Origin: Bradyrhizobium sp. CCH5-F6
GTDB taxonomy: Bacteria; Pseudomonadota; Alphaproteobacteria; Rhizobiales; Xanthobacteraceae
DNA: 64,000 nt
Direction: 5' to 3'
NCBI RefSeq assembly: GCF_001556045.1
Contig: NZ_LSIC01000158.1
Span: 18,827 to 82,826, forward strand
Of the stretch, positions 1 to 7,729 are shown in pieces. Below the pieces are notes generated by a model. That model had not been told where the DNA came from, searched no databases, and saw nothing but the letters and a program-made list of their open reading frames with translations. Position 1 is the stretch's first letter; each line of letters begins with the position of its first letter. The position numbers and the translations under genes were made by a program.

Positions 1-204
1 GCACCGCATACTCCGCTGCCCGCCATCTCCGGCCGCCCACCCGATCCGACGCGACCGATGAAGGGCTGCTCCTTTGCGCCGCGCTGCCGCTATGTCGGGG
101 AGCGCTGCCATGAGGGCAAGCCCGAGCTGAAGAGCGCCGAGATGCCCGGGCATCTCTATGCCTGCTTCCATCCGATCCGGATGGCCGAGGGAATCGGCGC
201 ATGA
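1..204 (+). CDS. Peptide ABC transporter ATP-binding protein, C-terminal end (DppD/OppD-like), partial
   Basis: Only the last 67 codons are in the window; the gene begins upstream. The visible part is the Cys-rich tail typical of DppD/OppD ATPases (oligopeptide HPY region): a segment reading GCSFAPRCRYVGERC near residues 27-41, followed by CFHP near the end. No ATPase motif is inside the window. The stop overlaps the start of the next ATPase gene by four bases (ATGA), so the two are translationally coupled. That pairing is usual for a DppD-DppF dimer that powers di- or oligopeptide import at the inner membrane. The substrate cannot be judged from this fragment. Confidence 0.85.
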   Translation, partial: APHTPLPAISGRPPDPTRPMKGCSFAPRCRYVGERCHEGKPELKSAEMPGHLYACFHPIRMAEGIGA

Positions 205-1172
205 TGCAGCTTGCCGTGCGGCCCGAGCCGCTTCTGAATGTCGAGGATCTCGTCGTCGAATATGGTCTCGGCAACAAAACGGTGCACGCCGTCTCCGGCG
301 TCAGCCTTCAGGTCGCGCGCGGCGAGACATTGGGGCTGGTCGGCGAGTCCGGGTGCGGCAAGTCGACGCTGGGACGTGCGATCCTGCAATTGCGTCGCGC
401 CAAATCCGGCCGTGTGCTGTTCGATGGCGAGGATCTCACGGCCATGAAGGGCGAGTTGCTGCGGAGAATGCGGCGCCGCGTCCAGCTGATCTTCCAGGAC
501 CCGATTGCGTCCCTCAATCCGCGCCGCCGCATCGGCGACATCGTGGCCGAGCCGCTGATCATCGCCGGCGTCAAGGATATCGCCGAGCGGAAGCGGCGCG
601 TGCGCGAGGTGCTCTCTGCGGTCGGGCTCGACCCTGATATCGTGGCGGGTCGCCTGCCGCATGAATTCTCCGGCGGGCAGTGCCAGCGCATCTGCATTGC
701 ACGTGCGCTCGTGCTCGATCCGGAGTTCATCGTCTGCGACGAGCCGGTCTCGGCGCTTGACGTCTCCATTCGTGCGCAGATCCTCAATCTGCTGGAGGAG
801 ATGAAGGCGCGCTTCGGCCTGACCCTTCTGTTCATCGCGCATGATCTCGCAGTGGTCAAAGCGGTCAGCGACCGCGTCGCGGTGATGTATCTCGGCCGGC
901 TCTGCGAGGTCGGGCCGTCCGAGCAATTGTTCGCGAGGCCAGCGCACCCTTATACCGGGCTGTTGTTGCAGGCGATCCCGGTGCCCGATCCGGACGTTCG
1001 TCCCGCCGAAAGCGTGGCGCCCGGCGAGCCGCCATCGCCGATTGCACCGCCGTCCGGTTGCCGCTTCCGCACCCGCTGCCCGCGCGCGGATCAGCGATGC
1101 AGCGCGGAGATACCGGAGTTGCGCGAGGTCACAATCGGCCGGTTCGCGGCTTGCCACCATCCGCTGGCCTGA
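201..1172 (+). CDS. Peptide ABC transporter ATP-binding protein (DppF/OppF-like)
   Basis: A 323-residue ABC ATPase. Walker A GESGCGKS is at about residues 48-55, a Q-loop at LIFQDP (97-102), the signature FSGGQ at 156-160 and Walker B IVCDE at 177-181. The C-terminal oligopeptide region (HPYTGLLL and a GCRFRTRCP cysteine motif) is specific to the Dpp/Opp/Nik family. Length is normal for DppF. It overlaps the preceding DppD-like gene by four bases and is the last gene of that operon; 81 bases and a change of function separate it from the next gene. Expected role: one of two ATPases driving peptide (or glutathione, or nickel-chelate) uptake. Confidence 0.92.
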   Translation: MMQLAVRPEPLLNVEDLVVEYGLGNKTVHAVSGVSLQVARGETLGLVGESGCGKSTLGRAILQLRRAKSGRVLFDGEDLTAMKGELLRRMRRRVQLIFQDPIASLNPRRRIGDIVAEPLIIAGVKDIAERKRRVREVLSAVGLDPDIVAGRLPHEFSGGQCQRICIARALVLDPEFIVCDEPVSALDVSIRAQILNLLEEMKARFGLTLLFIAHDLAVVKAVSDRVAVMYLGRLCEVGPSEQLFARPAHPYTGLLLQAIPVPDPDVRPAESVAPGEPPSPIAPPSGCRFRTRCPRADQRCSAEIPELREVTIGRFAACHHPLA

Positions 1173-1253
1173 ACTAAGACCCTTCCCGGGTTTGTCTCGC
1201 CTCGCCGGCCATGGCATGGTGCGGGACAACGAGAAACATGCCGGAGGACGCCG

Positions 1254-2321
1254 ATGAAGAGTTTCAAAGTCGCCGATTTCAAGGCGCCGCTGCAGGAGGT
1301 CGACGAAGCGACGCCGCAGCCGTCGGGCACGCAGGTGCTGATCAAGGTAAAGGCGGCCGGCGTCTGCCACAGCGACCTGCATATCTGGGAAGGCGGCTAC
1401 GATCTCGGCCACGGCCGCAAGCCGCTGTCGCTGAAGGACCGCGGCATCAACCTGCCGTTGACCATGGGCCACGAGACGGTCGGCGAGATCCTGGCCTTCG
1501 GTCCCGACGTGAAGCCGACCGATCAGGGCGATCTCAAGCTCGGCGACGTCGGTCTCGTCTATCCCTGGATCGGCTGCGGCAAATGCGCCACGTGCCTGGC
1601 CGGCGACGAGAACATGTGCCTGACGCCGCGCTCGCTCGGCGTCTATTGCGACGGCGGCTATTCCGATCACATGCTGGTGCCGCATCCGCGCTATCTGCTC
1701 AATCTGAAGGGGCTCGATCCCGCGACGACCGCGCCTTATGCCTGCTCCGGCGTCACGACCTACAGCGCGCTGAAGAAGGTCGAGCAGTATTTCGACACAC
1801 CGATCGTGATGTTCGGCGCCGGCGGGCTCGGCCTGATGGCGCTGTCGCTGTTGAAGGCGATGGGCGGCAAGGGCGCCATCATGGTCGACATCGACGCGAA
1901 GAAGCGCGAGGCGGCGGAGAAGGCCGGCGCGCTCGCGACCGTCGATCCCAAGGCGCCGGATGCGCTGGAGCAGCTTGCCAAGAAGGCAGGCGGCCCGATC
2001 CGCGCCGTGATCGACCTCGTCGGCAATGCCGCCACGACGCAGCTCGGCTTCGACTGCCTGACCAAGGGTGGCAAGCTCGTCATCGTCGGCCTGTTCGGCG
2101 GCGGCGCGACCTGGGCGCTGCCGCTGATTCCGATCAAGGCGGTGACGATCCAGGGCAGCTATGTCGGCAATCTGCGTGAGACGCAGGAATTGCTCGAGCT
2201 CGTGCGAAGCAAGAAGGTGCCGCCGATCCCGGTGACGCGGCAACCGCTCGCCAAGGCCAACGAGGCGCTGCTGCAGCTGCAGCAGGGCGCGGTGGTCGGA
2301 CGCACGGTGCTGACGCCGTAA
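1254..2321 (+). CDS. Zinc-dependent alcohol dehydrogenase (MDR family)
   Basis: A 355-residue medium-chain dehydrogenase that would oxidise an alcohol with NAD(P)+. The catalytic zinc site is visible as Cys38 in GVCHSDLH and His72-Glu73 in GHET. The structural zinc set is complete (Cys108, 111, 114 and 122). The nucleotide-binding loop GAGGLG is at 188-193. The start is supported by GGAGG seven bases before the ATG. It stands alone after the peptide transporter genes and is followed by an intergenic inverted repeat. The substrate is not predictable; a stress or detoxification role is equally possible. Confidence 0.9.
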   Translation: MKSFKVADFKAPLQEVDEATPQPSGTQVLIKVKAAGVCHSDLHIWEGGYDLGHGRKPLSLKDRGINLPLTMGHETVGEILAFGPDVKPTDQGDLKLGDVGLVYPWIGCGKCATCLAGDENMCLTPRSLGVYCDGGYSDHMLVPHPRYLLNLKGLDPATTAPYACSGVTTYSALKKVEQYFDTPIVMFGAGGLGLMALSLLKAMGGKGAIMVDIDAKKREAAEKAGALATVDPKAPDALEQLAKKAGGPIRAVIDLVGNAATTQLGFDCLTKGGKLVIVGLFGGGATWALPLIPIKAVTIQGSYVGNLRETQELLELVRSKKVPPIPVTRQPLAKANEALLQLQQGAVVGRTVLTP

Positions 2322-2338
2322 GCAGGTCTCTCTCCACC

Positions 2339-2424
2339 GTCATTGCGAGCGTAGCGAAGCAATCCAGTCTGTCTCCGCAGATGCAAGTTTGGATTGCTTC
2401 GTCGCAAGGGCTCCTCGCAATGAT
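2339..2424. repeat. Intergenic inverted repeat, family A (copy 1)
   Basis: An approximately 85-base element. The left arm reads GTCATTGCGAGCGTAGCGAA then GCAATCCA; the right arm returns TGGATTGCTTCG and ends CTCGCAATGAT, so the whole folds into a long hairpin. Related copies lie at 32904-32980, 44051-44132 and 59951-60036. It sits directly behind the alcohol dehydrogenase and runs up to the ribosome site of the next gene. Such palindromic units are common between genes in Bradyrhizobium; a role in RNA stability or termination is inference. Confidence 0.85.
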
Positions 2425-2455
2425 GAGGCAATACTTCCCTTCACGCAGGAAACCC

Positions 2456-3535
2456 ATGTCCGCAAACAACGCCTTCCACATTGCCGTGCTCGCCGGTGAC
2501 GGCATCGGCCCCGAAGTTATGGCGCCGGCCATCGAGGTGCTGCGCAAGGTCGAGCAGAAGTCCGGCCTGAGTTTCCGCTTCACCGAGGCGCCGGCCGGCG
2601 CCAACAATTATCTCGCCACCGGCAAATCGATGCCGGACAGCACGATCAAGCTGTGCGAGGAGGCGGATGCGATTCTGCTGGGCGCCTGCGGCCTGCCGTC
2701 GGTGCGCTATCCCGACAATACCGAGATCGCGCCGCAGATCGAGCTGCGCTTCATCTTCGATCTCTATGCCGGCGTGCGTCCGGCGCGCCTCATTCCCGGC
2801 GTGCCGAGCCCGATCGTCGGTGCCGACCAGCGGGGCATCGATCTCGTCGTGATCCGGGAATCCACCGAGGGCCTGTTCGCCTCGATGGGCAAGGGCGTCG
2901 TCACCCATGAGGATGCGCGCGAGACCATGGTGATCACGCGCAAGACGTCCGAGCGCCTGTTCGAGTTCTCGTTCCGCCTCGCCGAGCGGCGCAAGGCGCG
3001 TGGCAAGCCGGGCGCACTCACCTGTGTCGACAAGGCGAACGTGTTCAAGGCGTTCGCGTTCTTCCGTGGCATCTTCGACGAGATCGCCAAGAAGCATCCC
3101 GAGGTGAAGACCGACCGGCTCTATGTCGATGCCTGCTCGGCGATGCTGGTGAAGCGTCCCTGGGATTTCGACGTGATGGTGATGGAGAACATGTTCGGCG
3201 ACATCGTCTCCGACATCACCGCGAGCCTGATCGGCGGCCTCGGCATGGCACCGTCGGCCGATATCGGCGACAAGTACGCGGTGTTCCAGCCGTGCCACGG
3301 CACCGCGCCGGACATCATGGGGCAGGGCAAGGCCAATCCGACCGGCATGATCCTGTCCGCGGCGATGATGCTGGACTGGCTCGCCGACAAGCACGGCGTG
3401 GAGAGCGCGGCCGAGGCGGGCGAAACCATAGAGCGCGCTGTGGACAAGATCTACGCTGCCGGCATCAAGCCGATGGAATTCGGCGGCAGCAACGGCACCG
3501 CCGACATCGCGAAAGCGGTGCTTGGGGCGCTCTGA
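2456..3535 (+). CDS. Isocitrate/isopropylmalate dehydrogenase family protein (tartrate dehydrogenase-like)
   Basis: A 359-residue beta-decarboxylating dehydrogenase. The N-terminal LAGDGIGPEV, the glutamate-containing VVIRESTEGLFAS loop, the metal-binding ENMFGDIVSD segment and the NAD loop HGTAPDIMGQGKANPTG are all present. The 'HGTAPDI..QGKANP' version differs from the usual LeuB 'GSAPDIAGKGIANP', so I call the family rather than LeuB; tartrate or a branched malate are possible substrates. The start at the MSANNAF methionine is chosen because an earlier in-frame ATG lies inside the palindromic repeat and GCAGGAAA precedes this one. It is followed by a GC-rich hairpin. Confidence 0.85.
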   Translation: MSANNAFHIAVLAGDGIGPEVMAPAIEVLRKVEQKSGLSFRFTEAPAGANNYLATGKSMPDSTIKLCEEADAILLGACGLPSVRYPDNTEIAPQIELRFIFDLYAGVRPARLIPGVPSPIVGADQRGIDLVVIRESTEGLFASMGKGVVTHEDARETMVITRKTSERLFEFSFRLAERRKARGKPGALTCVDKANVFKAFAFFRGIFDEIAKKHPEVKTDRLYVDACSAMLVKRPWDFDVMVMENMFGDIVSDITASLIGGLGMAPSADIGDKYAVFQPCHGTAPDIMGQGKANPTGMILSAAMMLDWLADKHGVESAAEAGETIERAVDKIYAAGIKPMEFGGSNGTADIAKAVLGAL

Positions 3536-3551
3536 GAGTAATCGCACGGCT

Positions 3552-3578
3552 CCCTCGCCCCGTCAGAACGGGCGAGGG
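3552..3578. terminator. Hairpin after the isopropylmalate-type dehydrogenase gene
   Basis: Perfect 9-base arms CCCTCGCCC and GGGCGAGGG with a 9-base loop, 16 bases after the stop codon. No T-run follows, so intrinsic termination is uncertain. The arm resembles the GC-rich repeat at 57188-57336. Confidence 0.5.
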
Positions 3579-3734
3579 ATGGCCCCGATCCAGACGGAGC
3601 TTGGGCGCCCGCCAAGTGCGGTTATCGGGCATCAGAGAGTGCGCGACACTGATATTTAAGCTCCGAACGCTATATGGTCGAGGCAGCCGGCAGGGGCTGT
3701 TTCTATTTGTGTAGATTGTTTCTAGGAGAAACAA

Positions 3735-4196
3735 ATGTCGGTCTCTGGAGCGAGTTCTTCGACCACAGCGAGCGCGCTGATCTCGCTGCTAAAAACGAGC
3801 GCGACGGCAAGCGACACATCGGCCGCGCAAAGCGCAAGCGATGCATCCTCGGGAATGGCAGCCAGCGCGAAAACGGAAGCCAGCGCAAGCTCATCTGGAG
3901 CCAGCTCGTCGGGTCAGGTCAGCAGCGGTGTGATGAGTGTGTTGATCGACGCTCAGGCGTCCAGCACGGGAGGCGGCGCATCCTCGGATAGCTCTACTGC
4001 ATCAACTACCGACAGCGGTGCGGTATCCAGCGGCTCAACATCCGGCGGGTCTTCGTCGTCTAGCAGTGGCAGTAAGACCTATGACAGTGCCGATGCCAAC
4101 GAGGACGGCAAGGTTTCAGCGGCGGAGCAAGATGCGTATGACGCCAAACGCAAGGTTCACGTCGACAAGACGTCCGCTGGCGGGGTTGCTGCCTAG
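3735..4196 (+). CDS. Ser/Ala-rich low-complexity protein with one EF-hand loop
   Basis: A 153-residue protein dominated by Ser, Ala, Gly and Thr for its first 113 residues, with no signal peptide or membrane segment. Residues 120-131 (DANEDGKVSAAE) are a textbook 12-residue EF-hand loop: Asp1, Asn3, Asp5, Gly6, hydrophobic at 8 and Glu12. It should therefore bind calcium. A strong AGGAGAAA ribosome site precedes the ATG. Only a single loop is seen, and paired loops are usual, so dimerisation or a weak site is likely. The gene stands alone between a hairpin and a convergent enoyl-CoA hydratase. Similar Ser-rich EF-hand proteins occur in rhizobia but I know of no function. A secreted or surface role is speculation. 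Confidence 0.75.
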   Translation: MSVSGASSSTTASALISLLKTSATASDTSAAQSASDASSGMAASAKTEASASSSGASSSGQVSSGVMSVLIDAQASSTGGGASSDSSTASTTDSGAVSSGSTSGGSSSSSSGSKTYDSADANEDGKVSAAEQDAYDAKRKVHVDKTSAGGVAA

Positions 4197-4210
4197 TCGC
4201 AGCCTGGAAG

Positions 4211-5032
4211 CTATTTCCCCGTAAACTGCGGCTTGCGCTTCTCCATGAAGGCCTGCCGGCCCTCGCGGAAATCCTCCGAGTCCATGCAGGCATTGCCGAT
4301 CGCCTTGATCGCCTCCATGTCGCGCGCGCCTTCGTCCCTCAGCACCTGAGCGATGGTGATCTTTGCGGCCTTGATCGCGAGTGGGGCGTTCTGCGAGATC
4401 GTCTCGGCGATCGTCATGGTCTCGCCCCAGAGCTCGTCGACCGGGAACAGGCGCTCGACGAGGCCAATGCGCAGCGCTTCCGTCGCATCGATGCGCATGC
4501 CGGTGTACATCAGAAGCCGGGCCCAGGACGGGCCGACCAGCGACACCAGATGCCGCAGGCCGTCATAGCCATAGGCAATGCCGAGCTTGGCTGCGGGGAT
4601 GCCGAACTGGCTACCATGCGAGGCAAGGCGGATGTCAGCGAGCATCGCGACCTGCATGCCGCCGCCGAGGCAGTAGCCGTCGATGCAGGCGATGGTCGGC
4701 TTGGGATAGTCGGCGAGCAACGCGCGCTGGGCAGCGCTGCGCCTCCCGTACTCCTCGGACGCCGCTGCATTGTGCCGCGTCTTTTCGAACTGGCTGATGT
4801 CGGCGCCCGACACGAACGCCTTGCCGCCGGCGCCGCGCAGGATGACGACGCGCACGGTGTCGTCGTCGCGCAAGGCCGTCAGCGCTTCGCCAAATCCCTC
4901 CCACATCTCCAGCGACATCGCGTTGCGCTTGTCGGGATTGTTGAAGGTGACCACGCCGACGCCGCCGGCCGCGTGCTTGAGGATCTTGCCGTCGGCGTAA
5001 GGTGTTCCGGTCGTGCTGAGAATGTCGGGCAT
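4211..5032 (-). CDS. Enoyl-CoA hydratase/isomerase family protein
   Basis: A 273-residue crotonase-fold protein. The oxyanion-hole segments are GKAFVSGADISQF (about residues 70-82) and YCLGGGMQVAMLADI (about 120-134), both with the expected glycines. The catalytic-loop region has FGIPAAKLGIAYGYDGLRHL. The first catalytic glutamate of classical hydratases is not obvious, so the exact reaction (hydration, isomerisation or thioester hydrolysis) is open. The C-terminal DFREGRQAFMEKRKPQF is typical. It is a single gene, read towards the EF-hand gene with a 14-base gap. Likely acts in fatty-acid or branched-chain acyl-CoA breakdown. Confidence 0.9.
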   Translation of the reverse strand: MPDILSTTGTPYADGKILKHAAGGVGVVTFNNPDKRNAMSLEMWEGFGEALTALRDDDTVRVVILRGAGGKAFVSGADISQFEKTRHNAAASEEYGRRSAAQRALLADYPKPTIACIDGYCLGGGMQVAMLADIRLASHGSQFGIPAAKLGIAYGYDGLRHLVSLVGPSWARLLMYTGMRIDATEALRIGLVERLFPVDELWGETMTIAETISQNAPLAIKAAKITIAQVLRDEGARDMEAIKAIGNACMDSEDFREGRQAFMEKRKPQFTGK

Positions 5033-5250
5033 CGCGCGCTCGCTGGTCGTTGGCGAGGCGCAATGTGCGGCGTCGCCGCCGCCGCGGTCAACCGGCGCAG
5101 GGGAGGCGAGCTTGCATCCGCCCGTGCTGCGATTGCATGGCGCGGGGGCTCAACGGATTGCGGCAAGCTGCCAAGACGAAGGGGCGGCCAGGCCGCCTCC
5201 GGGACAGACCGCGCGCAAGCGCGCGGGCACAGATACAACTCATCCGATTC

Positions 5251-5290
5251 GTTCAATCCGGCTGCGCCCCCGTGACGCAGCGGATTGAAC
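5251..5290. other. Intergenic stem-loop between XRE regulator and enoyl-CoA hydratase genes
   Basis: Arms GTTCAATCCG and CGGATTGAAC match perfectly and an inner CTGCG/CGCAG extends the stem to 15 pairs with one bulged base and a 9-base loop. It lies 32 bases beyond the stop of the leftward XRE gene, so it is a candidate transcript end, but neither side has a T-run. The rest of 5033-5322 shows nothing coding. Confidence 0.6.
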
Positions 5291-5322
5291 ATCGGCCGTA
5301 AAGGCCAGGCCGTCGATCGGCC

Positions 5323-5727
5323 TCAGCTCTCGTTCGCCGCGATCGATTCCATCAGCGAGACGAGCTGACGCTGCACCGTCTGGTCCTTGATCTTGCTGTA
5401 GGCGCGCAGCAGGCGCAGGCTGAACGCCGAGTCCAGGAAGAGCAGGCTCTCGACCTCGCGGGCCTTGTTGTCGCCGTCGTAGAAGAAGGTCACGGGCACA
5501 TCGAGGGCGGAGGCAATCTGCTGAAGCCGTGCAGCGCCGACGCGATTGACGCCCTTCTCGTATTTCTGAACCTGCTGGAAGCTGACGCCGAGCTTCTCAC
5601 CGAGTTCGGCCTGCGAGATCTTCATCTCGACGCGCCGCAGACGGATTCGCTTGCCAAGCTCGATGTCCGGCTTCCCGGCGCTGCGCTGCTTCATTCTTTT
5701 CGCCGCTGCTTTCATCTCTGTCTTCAC
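5323..5727 (-). CDS. XRE-family helix-turn-helix regulator
   Basis: A 134-residue DNA-binding protein. A Cro/C1-type HTH spans about residues 24-82: IRLRRVEMKISQAELGEKLG, then GVSFQQVQKYEKG as the recognition helix, then LQQIASALDVPVTFFY. The C-terminal third (LLFLDSAFSLRLLRAYSKIK) resembles chromosomal rhizobial XRE regulators rather than phage repressors. A GTG start at 5727 overlaps the LysR stop by four bases (GTGA); an internal ATG at 5715 is the alternative. The overlap means it is co-translated with the LysR gene. Targets are unknown. Confidence 0.85.
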   Translation of the reverse strand: MKTEMKAAAKRMKQRSAGKPDIELGKRIRLRRVEMKISQAELGEKLGVSFQQVQKYEKGVNRVGAARLQQIASALDVPVTFFYDGDNKAREVESLLFLDSAFSLRLLRAYSKIKDQTVQRQLVSLMESIAANES

Positions 5728-6773
5728 CTTTGTTCTTCGGTTGAAAATCCCCCGAAGAGCTGGGTCAGGGGTTCGCCCATGTACGAGTCCTTGAATTCAT
5801 GCGGGTGCACGAACTCTTCCTTAAACCACGGGAAGCGGGCCGGATTGAAAGCCTCGATCAGCCAGTCAATCATGTGCCGCACGCGCGGAATTCGGCCGCT
5901 ACCGGGGTGGTAGGACAACCAGATATCCAGCGGCCGGTTGAGCTCGACCTCCAGTGGAATCAGTTTCCCGCCAAGCGCAATGGCGTAGCTCGGGAATACG
6001 CCGATGCCGGCGCCATTCGCGACGGCCCAATAGTTGGCGCTCGAGACGTTCGTCTTCATGACCAGAAGGTCACGTTCCGAAACGCCCGGGAAGAAGCTCT
6101 CGAAGGATTCCTTGGCGGCGATCTGGTCGGCGAATTGCAGCACCAGGCGATGCTTGATCAATTCCGCGGCCGAGCGCGACGCGCCATGCTTCGCGATGTA
6201 TTTCTCGGAGGCCCAGAACATCAGGTGCATGCGGCCGAGCCGCACCAATTTGATGTCCAGCGCGGAGGGACGCGACAGATGGATGGCGACGTCGGCTTCG
6301 TGGCGCGAGACGTCGGCCGAGCGCATCGCGCAATGCAGGTCGACCAGGATCTTCGGATAGGCCTGCTGGAATTCGACGAGGCGCGGAGCCAGCCAGAACG
6401 TGCCGAGCCCCTCGGTGACGGCGACGCGGACCTCGCCGGACAGGGCGTTGGCCATCGAATCGCTGGCGCGCAGCACGTCGAAGGTGGCCGCTTCCATGCG
6501 CTCGACGGCGGAGACCACCAGGGCGCCCTCATCGGTCAGATGGGTGCCGTGAACGTCGCGGGTGAACAGCGTGGTGCCGGTCTGGCGCTCGAAATCGTCG
6601 ATCCGCCGGCGCACGGCGTTGATCGACAGCGACAAGCGCTCGGCCGCCGAGCGGAAACTACCGCATCGGACGACTTCCAGAAATATGCGGGCCGCATCCC
6701 AATCCGAGAGGCCGCTGAGATTTGTCTTTGGGCGTTCCGCCAGAGGAACGCCCCTTTCCGCCAAGGAGTGCAT
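5724..6773 (-). CDS. LysR-family transcriptional regulator
   Basis: A 349-residue LysR regulator. The winged HTH is at about residues 24-85 (ARIFLEVVRCGSFRSAAERL and the following INAVRRRIDDFERQTG wing), followed by an effector-binding domain of the periplasmic-binding-protein fold (GEVRVAVTEGLGTFWLAPRL onward). It is about 40 residues longer than typical LysR proteins because of an N-terminal 22-residue lead and a C-terminal tail. It is first in a two-gene unit with the XRE regulator. No obvious catabolic target is divergent: the upstream 480 bases lead only to a small unknown gene, so its regulon cannot be inferred from position. Confidence 0.88.
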   Translation of the reverse strand: MHSLAERGVPLAERPKTNLSGLSDWDAARIFLEVVRCGSFRSAAERLSLSINAVRRRIDDFERQTGTTLFTRDVHGTHLTDEGALVVSAVERMEAATFDVLRASDSMANALSGEVRVAVTEGLGTFWLAPRLVEFQQAYPKILVDLHCAMRSADVSRHEADVAIHLSRPSALDIKLVRLGRMHLMFWASEKYIAKHGASRSAAELIKHRLVLQFADQIAAKESFESFFPGVSERDLLVMKTNVSSANYWAVANGAGIGVFPSYAIALGGKLIPLEVELNRPLDIWLSYHPGSGRIPRVRHMIDWLIEAFNPARFPWFKEEFVHPHEFKDSYMGEPLTQLFGGFSTEEQR

Positions 6774-7255
6774 ACAAGTCCCTTCGGATTGCTAAACTGG
6801 CAGAATCTGGCGCAAACCACAACCTCGACGGGTTGGGGAATGACGAGTTTTGAACGTCATCCTTACTGCTTGTGGGGCGGTATTGGGATGCTGTCGCGGG
6901 TTGGGAATCGGGCAGACTATCGGCTCGGCTAAGGGGGGTGTGGCGTGAGTTCCGTTGCGAGCCGTGGAATTACTGCGGAGTTGCCGGCGCTGGCCGCATT
7001 GAAAGTTTCTCGACGAGAGCGGATGCCATCGCTCTTGATGGATCAATCGCACCGCGTGGGGCGTTTGCTCCCGGACCATTTCGGCAACCCCCATGGTCGC
7101 TGCGCGGCAGCGGCCGGAGCTGCGATTTCACGGCAGAAGCACACTGAAATCAGGTTCGGAGGCGAAGTACCCTCATGCTATCTTTGGCCCTTCATGGGGA
7201 CCGAAGAGGGCGTCAACCATACGTCTCGCAGGCCGAATTAACGGAAAGAACGCCG
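6774..7255. other. Gene-free 480-base stretch upstream of the LysR gene
   Basis: No convincing coding frame: short open frames here lack ribosome sites and recognisable composition. It should hold the leftward LysR promoter and the rightward promoter of the small gene at 7256. I see no strong palindrome. Confidence 0.4.
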
Positions 7256-7522
7256 GTGTCGCATTCAGACGAACAGTTGCAGTCCGTGCTGGAAACGCTC
7301 GAGGAGTGCCGCAGGGTTCTCAACGAGTGCAACAGCCGTGAGTCGGCCGAGATGCTGTCCATCGTCATCCTGGACGTGCGGATGAAACTCAAAGGAATTG
7401 ACAGTGCCGATCTGAAGGCGCTGTGCGACGAAATGCTGCGGAGCGCTGCGAGCGTTCCGCCGACCCCTTCCAAGCAGACGCAGGACCAGCCCCGGCGTCC
7501 GCTGCTCCGCGTGGTGAAGTAG
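7256..7522 (+). CDS. Small hypothetical protein (88 aa)
   Basis: A short acidic, helical protein (EQLQSVLETLEECRRVLNEC near the N-terminus, then a Pro/Gln/Arg-rich tail). The GTG start is chosen because GGAAAG lies seven bases upstream; an in-frame ATG at 7175 would add 27 residues of different, basic composition and lacks a ribosome site. There is no signal peptide or membrane segment. Two cysteines in the helix and one later are not a known metal motif. I do not recognise the family. It is followed by a strong hairpin and then CcdA. Confidence 0.6.
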   Translation: MSHSDEQLQSVLETLEECRRVLNECNSRESAEMLSIVILDVRMKLKGIDSADLKALCDEMLRSAASVPPTPSKQTQDQPRRPLLRVVK

Positions 7523-7564
7523 CCGCGCCGCCGAATCTCGCTTTTTGGCGAGGTTTGTGCGCGT

Positions 7565-7600
7565 CCCGATGCCGCATCTGTGATCACGGATGGCATCGGG
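7565..7600. terminator. Long hairpin after the 88-aa gene
   Basis: Perfect 9-base arms CCCGATGCC and GGCATCGGG enclose a second near-palindrome centred on GTGATCAC. It starts 43 bases after the stop. The trailing sequence has only a weak T-stretch (GGTTTTG), so it may terminate or merely protect the transcript. Confidence 0.55.
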
Positions 7601-7729
7601 AGGAGCCTTGGTTTTGTGCGCCTCTGTTGCGCATTCCCAGCCATCGGCTACACCAGAGCCGGTTCGGCTCCGGGCCGCGGGCGCATTCCAGCGCGCCGCA
7701 CCGGTGCCTGAGATGGCTCCGACTGCATC

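Noticed and set aside
156..2243. Long leftward open frame opposite the peptide ATPase and alcohol dehydrogenase genes.
   Set aside because: It is the antisense shadow of high-GC genes: Arg/Ala/His/Gln-rich composition with no domain, while the + strand genes carry intact catalytic motifs. Similar long shadows at 7265-8332, 15228-16871, 19003-20730 and 33444-35768 are rejected for the same reason.
2381..2455. Upstream start of the isopropylmalate-type dehydrogenase.
   Set aside because: This ATG is inside a repeat element; the later ATG has a ribosome site and begins at the conserved fold.
5251..5290. Rho-independent terminator.
   Set aside because: The stem is strong but there is no T-run on either strand; listed only as a stem-loop.
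7601..7729. tRNA-like sequence upstream of ccdA (GGTTCGGCTCC).
   Set aside because: No acceptor stem, anticodon loop or CCA arrangement can be built around it.
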